Source of the DNA: Hyphomicrobiales bacterium
Lineage (GTDB): Bacteria; Pseudomonadota; Alphaproteobacteria; Rhizobiales; Rhizobiaceae
Direction of reading: 5' to 3'
Length of the DNA stretch: 64,000 bases
Assembly: GCA_900473915.1 (NCBI GenBank)
Contig: UCNG01000020.1
Location: 250,439-314,438, forward strand
Every line of letters begins with the position of its first letter. Position 1 is the first letter of the stretch. The position numbers and the translations under genes are program-made. The notes beneath the pieces were generated by a model, which made no database searches, had not been told where the DNA came from, and saw only the letters and a list, made by a program, of their open reading frames with translations. Shown one piece after another: positions 59,352-64,000 of the stretch.

Positions 59352-60746
59352 ATGGAAACTGCGAACGTCATGAGCGAAAGACCGGGTCCATTCGTGCCGC
59401 CTGCACCGCGACCGCGCGAAAAGCCGGTGGGGCGTTTCGAGATGATGCGGGTCGTCTACAGGAACCCGCTCGAGCTTTGGGGCGAGCCTTCCTATAACGA
59501 GCGCTGGATTTCCGTCAGCTGGTTCGGCATGAAAACCATCATCGCCAACGATCCGGGGCTGATCCGCCATGTGCTGGTCGACAATGCCGCCAATTATCCG
59601 ATGTCCGCCATTCGCCAGCGCGTGTTGCGTCCGCTATTGCGTGACGGTCTGCTGACGGCTGAGGGGCAGGTGTGGAAGCGGTCGCGAAAGGCCATGGCTC
59701 CGGTTTTCACGCCGCGTCATATCGGCGGTTTTGCCGAGACCATGCGCGACCGGTCGCTTCGCTTCGCCGAGCGATACAAGACGCCCGGCACGATTACCGA
59801 TGTCGCCCATGACATGACGCTCCTGACCTACGATATTCTCGCTGAAACCTTGTTTTCGGGCGAGATCGCGGGCGATCCAAACGATTTTGCCCATCAGATC
59901 GACAGGCTGTTCGAAACGATGGGGCGGGTCGATCCGTTCGATCTTCTGGGGCTGCCTGACTGGCTTCCGCGCTTCACGCGCCTGCGTGGACAGCAATCGC
60001 TGGGTTTCTTCCGCGAGCTGGTTTCAAACACCATAGCGCTCCGCAAAGCCCGCAAGGACAGGGGCGAAGACGTGCCGAGCGACTTCCTTACCCTGCTTTT
60101 GCGCGCCGAAGGGCCGGACGGCCTGAGCCGCTCCGAGATCGAAGACAACATCATCACCTTCATCGGCGCAGGGCATGAGACAACCGCCCGTGCTCTTGGC
60201 TGGACGCTCTATCTGCTCGCCAAGGCGCCCCGCGAGCGCGAACGTATTGAAACAGAAATCGACAGCTTTTTTGCACGGGGCGGGCGCGATCTGCCGCCGC
60301 AGGACTGGCTGGCCTCGCTGCCTTTCACGCGGGCGGCCTTCGAGGAGGCGATGCGGCTTTATCCGCCAGCACCCTCGATCAATCGCGAGGCTGCGACCGA
60401 CGATACATATGGCGATCTGAAAATCCCCAAGGGCGCCACCGTGCTGGTCATGCCGTGGGTCATTCATCGCCACAGGCTCTACTGGGATCAGCCGGATGCT
60501 TTCATGCCCGAACGCTTCTGGCCCGAAAACCGGGACAAGCTCGACCGCTTTCAATATCTGCCCTTCGGTGCGGGACCGCGCGTCTGCATCGGCGCAAGCT
60601 TTGCCTTGCAGGAGGCGGTCATTGCGCTGGCAACCTTGCTGGATGGCCACCGTTTCGAGGCCCTCGAAACCACGAAGCCCTGGCCCGTACAGAAACTTAC
60701 CACCCAGCCGCAAGGCGGTCTGCCGATGAAGGTTCTGAAGCGTTGA
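59352..60746 (+). CDS. Cytochrome P450
   Basis: 464 aa from ATG 59352; the longer frame runs through a palindromic remnant. I-helix AGHETTAR (273-280), K-helix EEAMRLYPPAPS and heme ligand C412 in FGAGPRVCIG. No TM anchor, so it is a soluble bacterial P450. The sequence resembles fatty-acid/alkane-type hydroxylases (CYP4/CYP102-like region). No ferredoxin or reductase gene is adjacent, so redox partners must come from elsewhere. The substrate is unknown. Confidence 0.92.
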   Translation: METANVMSERPGPFVPPAPRPREKPVGRFEMMRVVYRNPLELWGEPSYNERWISVSWFGMKTIIANDPGLIRHVLVDNAANYPMSAIRQRVLRPLLRDGLLTAEGQVWKRSRKAMAPVFTPRHIGGFAETMRDRSLRFAERYKTPGTITDVAHDMTLLTYDILAETLFSGEIAGDPNDFAHQIDRLFETMGRVDPFDLLGLPDWLPRFTRLRGQQSLGFFRELVSNTIALRKARKDRGEDVPSDFLTLLLRAEGPDGLSRSEIEDNIITFIGAGHETTARALGWTLYLLAKAPRERERIETEIDSFFARGGRDLPPQDWLASLPFTRAAFEEAMRLYPPAPSINREAATDDTYGDLKIPKGATVLVMPWVIHRHRLYWDQPDAFMPERFWPENRDKLDRFQYLPFGAGPRVCIGASFALQEAVIALATLLDGHRFEALETTKPWPVQKLTTQPQGGLPMKVLKR

Positions 60747-61583
60747 TCAGCGCTTCAGACGCTCCGCATGCCAGCGCAGATGATCACCCATGAAGGTCGA
60801 AATGAAGAAATAGGAATGGTCATAGCCGTCGCGCATATTGAGCGTGAGCGGAATGCCAGCCTTCTTGCATGCCTCTTCCAGCAGCCAGGGCCGGAGACCA
60901 TCGTCAAGAAATCCGTCGGCGGTGCCCTGATCTACCAGAAACTCCGGGAACCGGTAGCCGTCCTCGATCAGAAGGGTAGCATCATAGGCACGCCATGCCC
61001 GCTCTTCCGGTCCGAGATATTTTTCGAGAGCCGGTCTGGACCATCCCGCCGTTGATGGCTGAACGATGGGAGCGAAAGCCGAGGCTGACTTGAAGCGGTC
61101 CGGGTTTTTGAGCGCTATCGTCAGCGCGCCGTGCCCGCCCATGGAATGGCCGGTTATTGCCTGACGCGACATGTCGAGCGGAAAGTTTTCCGCCACCAGA
61201 TCGGTCAGCTCTTCCGTGATGTAGCTATACATCCGGTAGTTCCTGGCAAAGGGTTCCTGCGTCGCATCGACATAGAACCCGGCACCCTTGCCGAACTGCC
61301 AGTTGTCCGGTTCATCAGGAATGTCGTCCCCGCGTGGGCTGGTATCGGGGCAAATGACGGCAATTCCCAATTCTGCAGCCATTTGCCGATATTCGCCCTT
61401 GTCCATCACGTTCTGATGCGTGCAGGTGAGACCGGAGAGATACCACAATACCGGCACCGGACCGTTCGCGGCCTGTGGCGGCAGGAAGACGGCAAAGGTC
61501 ATGTCGCACTGGTTTGTCGCGCTCTTGTGGCGATAAACGTCCTGCGTTCCATCAAAACATTTTGCAGTCGAAATGGTTTCCAT
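60747..61583 (-). CDS. fghA: S-formylglutathione hydrolase
   Basis: A 278-aa alpha/beta hydrolase of the esterase D family. Nucleophile S147 in GHSMGGHGAL, with aspartate and histidine near VDQGTADGFLD and DGYDHSYFF. It hydrolyses S-formylglutathione to formate and glutathione. It is the last gene of the adhC-elaA-DUF1345 cluster, 20 bases after the DUF1345 gene. Confidence 0.94.
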   Translation of the reverse strand: METISTAKCFDGTQDVYRHKSATNQCDMTFAVFLPPQAANGPVPVLWYLSGLTCTHQNVMDKGEYRQMAAELGIAVICPDTSPRGDDIPDEPDNWQFGKGAGFYVDATQEPFARNYRMYSYITEELTDLVAENFPLDMSRQAITGHSMGGHGALTIALKNPDRFKSASAFAPIVQPSTAGWSRPALEKYLGPEERAWRAYDATLLIEDGYRFPEFLVDQGTADGFLDDGLRPWLLEEACKKAGIPLTLNMRDGYDHSYFFISTFMGDHLRWHAERLKR

Positions 61584-61603
61584 AAAGAAATTCCCGGTTT
61601 GAT

Positions 61604-62260
61604 TCAGCTTCCGAGCGCCACCGCGACATTGACGGAAGCGGCGACCAGCACGGTGTTGAAGAAGAAGGACACGATGCTATGCAGCAGCGTGATCTTGCGC
61701 ATGGCAGGCGTCGTGACGCTGGTGTCGGACGTCTGCGCCGTCATGCCGATGACATAGGCAAAATAGGCGAAATCCCATCCGGAAGGTTCCGGTGTGCCGG
61801 GAAACTCGAAGCCGCCTCGGTGGCGGCTGGCATGGCTGCTGTCGTTGCCAGCAGGTTGGCCCGGTTGCCAATAGACATGGGCATAATGCAGTGCCGTCAT
61901 CATGTGAATGGTGAACCAGCCAAGCGGCACCGATGCCAGCGTCACCACCAGGGCAAAGGCATCGGCCTGCGGTTGCCGGTTGATGAGGATGAACAGGGAA
62001 GCCACTGCCACCAGGACGGTGGCGAAGGTCACAAGGAAGATAATCCAGACCGGCTCATCGGCGCTGGCAGCGTGCTTCTTCAAGTGCGCAGCCGTAAGCT
62101 TTGGCAGCGCAAAGAGCGTCAGCGCGAGATAGAACACGAAGAAGCAGTTGGCACCGATGACGGGTGCGAGTTCCCGGTCAACCAGCCAGGCAATGATATA
62201 TGCTGCCACGCCGCCAAAGGCGCCAAGATAGAAGGACATATGGCGGCGCAGCAAAAACAT
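61604..62260 (-). CDS. DUF1345 inner-membrane protein
   Basis: A 218-aa protein with five or six TM helices. LASVPLGWFTIHMMTALHYAHVYW and WDFAYFAYVIGMTAQTSDTSVTT are family hallmarks. The function is unknown. Its start overlaps the ElaA-like stop (ATGA), so it is translationally coupled to the formaldehyde operon. Confidence 0.85.
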   Translation of the reverse strand: MFLLRRHMSFYLGAFGGVAAYIIAWLVDRELAPVIGANCFFVFYLALTLFALPKLTAAHLKKHAASADEPVWIIFLVTFATVLVAVASLFILINRQPQADAFALVVTLASVPLGWFTIHMMTALHYAHVYWQPGQPAGNDSSHASRHRGGFEFPGTPEPSGWDFAYFAYVIGMTAQTSDTSVTTPAMRKITLLHSIVSFFFNTVLVAASVNVAVALGS

Positions 62261-62733
62261 CAGGCAACCGTTTCCCTTGGTTCCAATCGCATGTCGACAT
62301 GCGGAATGCCGTCCTCAAGATACTCGTCAGAAATCGCCATGAAGCCAAACGAGCCATAGAATTTCCGCAGATGGCTTTGTCCGCCGAGTTCGATCGCCAT
62401 GCCCGGAAAACGCGCCTGAGCAAATTCGATGGCCTCTTTCATCAGCCGCTGTCCGAGCTTGTAGCCGCGATAATCCGGCGCCACGACGACACGTCCGATC
62501 TTGACCGGCTTTCCACCCTGTTCCGGTGGAAGAACTCGCAGGCTCGCCGCAAGTTCCTCACCATCGAGAATGCGCAGGTGAAACGCCTCTAAATCCTTGC
62601 CGTCGATCTCTGGATAAGGACATTTCTGTTCGACAACGAAGACGTCCACGCGCAGTTTCAGCATCGCATAAAGTGCGCGCGGGGTCAGGGCGTCAATTTC
62701 ATCCCACTGGGAAACGAGAAGCTTTTCAGCCAT
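62260..62733 (-). CDS. GNAT acetyltransferase, ElaA-like
   Basis: 157 aa. ALYAMLKLRVDVFVVEQKCPYPEIDGKD is the ElaA signature, with acetyl-CoA loop IGRVVVAPDYRGYKLGQRLM. Start and stop overlap adhC and the DUF1345 gene by four bases each. The substrate is unknown. Confidence 0.88.
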   Translation of the reverse strand: MAEKLLVSQWDEIDALTPRALYAMLKLRVDVFVVEQKCPYPEIDGKDLEAFHLRILDGEELAASLRVLPPEQGGKPVKIGRVVVAPDYRGYKLGQRLMKEAIEFAQARFPGMAIELGGQSHLRKFYGSFGFMAISDEYLEDGIPHVDMRLEPRETVA

Positions 62734-63845
62734 CAGTAAACAATCACCGAACGGATGGACTTGCCTTCATGCATGAGGTCGAAGGCAGTGTTGATTTCAT
62801 CAAGCGGCATAGTGTGGGTGATAAGATCATCGATATTGATCTTGCCTTCCATGTACCAGTCCACGATCTTCGGCACGTCGGTGCGACCGCGCGCGCCACC
62901 AAAGGCGGTGCCCTTCCAGACGCGTCCTGTAACCAGCTGGAACGGACGCGTGGCGATTTCCTTACCCGCTTCCGCAACGCCAATGATGATCGATTCACCC
63001 CAGCCGCGGTGGCAGCATTCCAGCGCCTGTCGCATGACATCGGTATTGCCGGTAGCATCGAAGGAATAGTCCGCGCCGCCGTCGGTCAGATCCTGAATGG
63101 CCTGCACCACCTTGTCATTGCCGATCTCGCGCGGGTTGATGAAGTCGGTCATGCCGAACTTTTTCGCCATTTCGACCTTGGCCGGATTGATGTCCACGCC
63201 GATGATCTTATCCGCGCCCACCATGCGGGCACCTTGAATGACATTAAGGCCGATGCCGCCGAGACCGAACACCACGACATTGGAGCCCGGACGAACCTTT
63301 GCGGTATAGATCACCGCGCCAATGCCGGTGGTGACGCCACAGCCGATATAGCAGATCTTGTCGAAAGGGGCGTCTTCGCGCACTTTCGCCACCGCGATTT
63401 CCGGCAGAACCGTGAAGTTGGAGAAGGTGGAGCAGCCCATATAGTGGAAGACTTCGCCGCCATCGCAGGAAAAGCGCGTGGTGCGGTCGGGCATCAGGCC
63501 CTGGCCTTGCGTGGCGCGGATCGAGGTGCACAGGTTCGAGCGCTGCGACAGGCAGGTTTTGCACTGGCGGCATTCCGGCGTGTAGAGCGGAATGACATGG
63601 TCGCCCGGCTTGACGGAGGTCACGCCTGCGCCCACTTCGCGCACGATGCCAGCCCCTTCATGGCCGAGGATGGCCGGGAACTTGCCTTCGGAATCGAGGC
63701 CCGACAGCGTATAGGCATCGGTATGGCAAACGCCCGTCGCCATGATTTCGACCAGCACTTCGCCAGCCTTCGGGCCGCCGATCTCGACGGTTTCGATGGT
63801 GAGCGGCTTCTTTGCCTCCCAGGCAACGGCTGCGCGTGACTTCAT
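62733..63845 (-). CDS. adhC: S-(hydroxymethyl)glutathione dehydrogenase (class III alcohol dehydrogenase)
   Basis: 370 aa. Catalytic zinc: C40 (GVCHTDAYT), H62 (GHEGAG) and a later cysteine (CYIGCGV). Structural zinc: C92, C95, C98 and C106. NAD-binding [13 protein letters not shown]. It oxidises the formaldehyde-glutathione adduct to S-formylglutathione, which fghA then hydrolyses. It heads the coupled operon. Confidence 0.95.
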   Translation of the reverse strand: MKSRAAVAWEAKKPLTIETVEIGGPKAGEVLVEIMATGVCHTDAYTLSGLDSEGKFPAILGHEGAGIVREVGAGVTSVKPGDHVIPLYTPECRQCKTCLSQRSNLCTSIRATQGQGLMPDRTTRFSCDGGEVFHYMGCSTFSNFTVLPEIAVAKVREDAPFDKICYIGCGVTTGIGAVIYTAKVRPGSNVVVFGLGGIGLNVIQGARMVGADKIIGVDINPAKVEMAKKFGMTDFINPREIGNDKVVQAIQDLTDGGADYSFDATGNTDVMRQALECCHRGWGESIIIGVAEAGKEIATRPFQLVTGRVWKGTAFGGARGRTDVPKIVDWYMEGKINIDDLITHTMPLDEINTAFDLMHEGKSIRSVIVY

Positions 63846-63879
63846 GGCGATGTTTTCCTTCCAGTTGTGTGTTGCGCGC

Positions 63880-64000
63880 CTATTTCAGATAGGTGCGCAA
63901 AATCCGCATGATTTCGTCAATTTGCGTATCGGAGTCCGCCTTGGCTTCCTGACCGCCTCCGGTTTCCTGTGCAAACGTCTCGCGAAAATGACTTTCCAGC
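63880..64000 (-). CDS. 3' end of a gene running off the window
   Basis: Minus-strand frame ending in TAG at 63880, 39 codons inside the window, encoding a polar stretch rich in Glu/Gln and Asp ([14 protein letters not shown]) and ending [13 protein letters not shown]. The 34-base spacing to adhC suggests it may be the operon's first gene. The family cannot be told from this fragment. Confidence 0.6.
   Translation of the reverse strand, partial: LESHFRETFAQETGGGQEAKADSDTQIDEIMRILRTYLK

Overview
The window looks like a stretch of chromosome I from a Brucella or very close Brucellaceae (Alphaproteobacteria, Rhizobiales). The base composition is GC-rich. Diagnostic genes are a very large cyclic beta-1,2-glucan synthase (cgs), a tandem pair of Omp25/Omp31-family porin-like proteins, and several families largely limited to alphaproteobacteria (DUF2794, DUF930, DUF1223). 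Rhizobiales-type palindromic repeats are scattered between genes. Assignments come from reading the sequence and from family knowledge. No database search was run.

Layout. 1-8.9 kb: small housekeeping genes (DUF1232, pterin dehydratase, LMW tyrosine phosphatase, RNA 2',3'-cyclic phosphodiesterase). A lysophospholipase/arylesterase gene follows, divergent from an ABC ATPase plus FtsX-like permease (the E. coli tesA-ybbA-ybbP arrangement), then a Bax-inhibitor gene preceded by what looks like the ybhL leader RNA. 8.9-9.6 kb: a gene-free, repeat-rich stretch. 9.6-20 kb: DUF1223 and acnA, then the cytochrome c maturation operon ccmABCDG. A foreign-looking AT-rich reverse transcriptase gene lies directly behind that operon, and convergent ilvD follows. 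20-25 kb: small signalling and envelope genes (J-domain-like protein, lone receiver domain, lone AsnC-type ligand-binding domain, diguanylate cyclase, MliC, DUF930, DUF218). 25-29 kb: a complete sulfate ABC importer (binding protein, cysT, cysW, cysA). 29.5-38.2 kb: cgs, followed by pncB.

39.7-50.9 kb: PhzF-like protein, methyltransferase, PfkB kinase, SDR, class A penicillin-binding protein, two Omp25-family genes, an acyltransferase-3 membrane protein (a candidate cyclic-glucan or surface-glycan modifier), an RNase D-type exonuclease and an M20 peptidase. 51-60.7 kb: polA, a DEAD-box helicase with a structured leader, gyrB and a cytochrome P450. 60.7-64 kb: a glutathione-dependent formaldehyde detoxification operon (adhC, elaA-like, DUF1345, fghA), preceded by a gene that runs off the window.

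The most unusual item is the RT gene (16543-18180). Its composition differs sharply from both neighbours. It encodes an intact catalytic palm, an acidic linker and a helical C-terminal region, and it sits in an operonic position with no integrase or transposase. It fits the Abi/UG (defence-associated) RT class best. Other points of interest are a palindromic repeat that forms part of the ccmA reading frame, a 34-bp tandem duplication at the end of the M20 peptidase gene, and long hairpins upstream of cgs, polA and the helicase.
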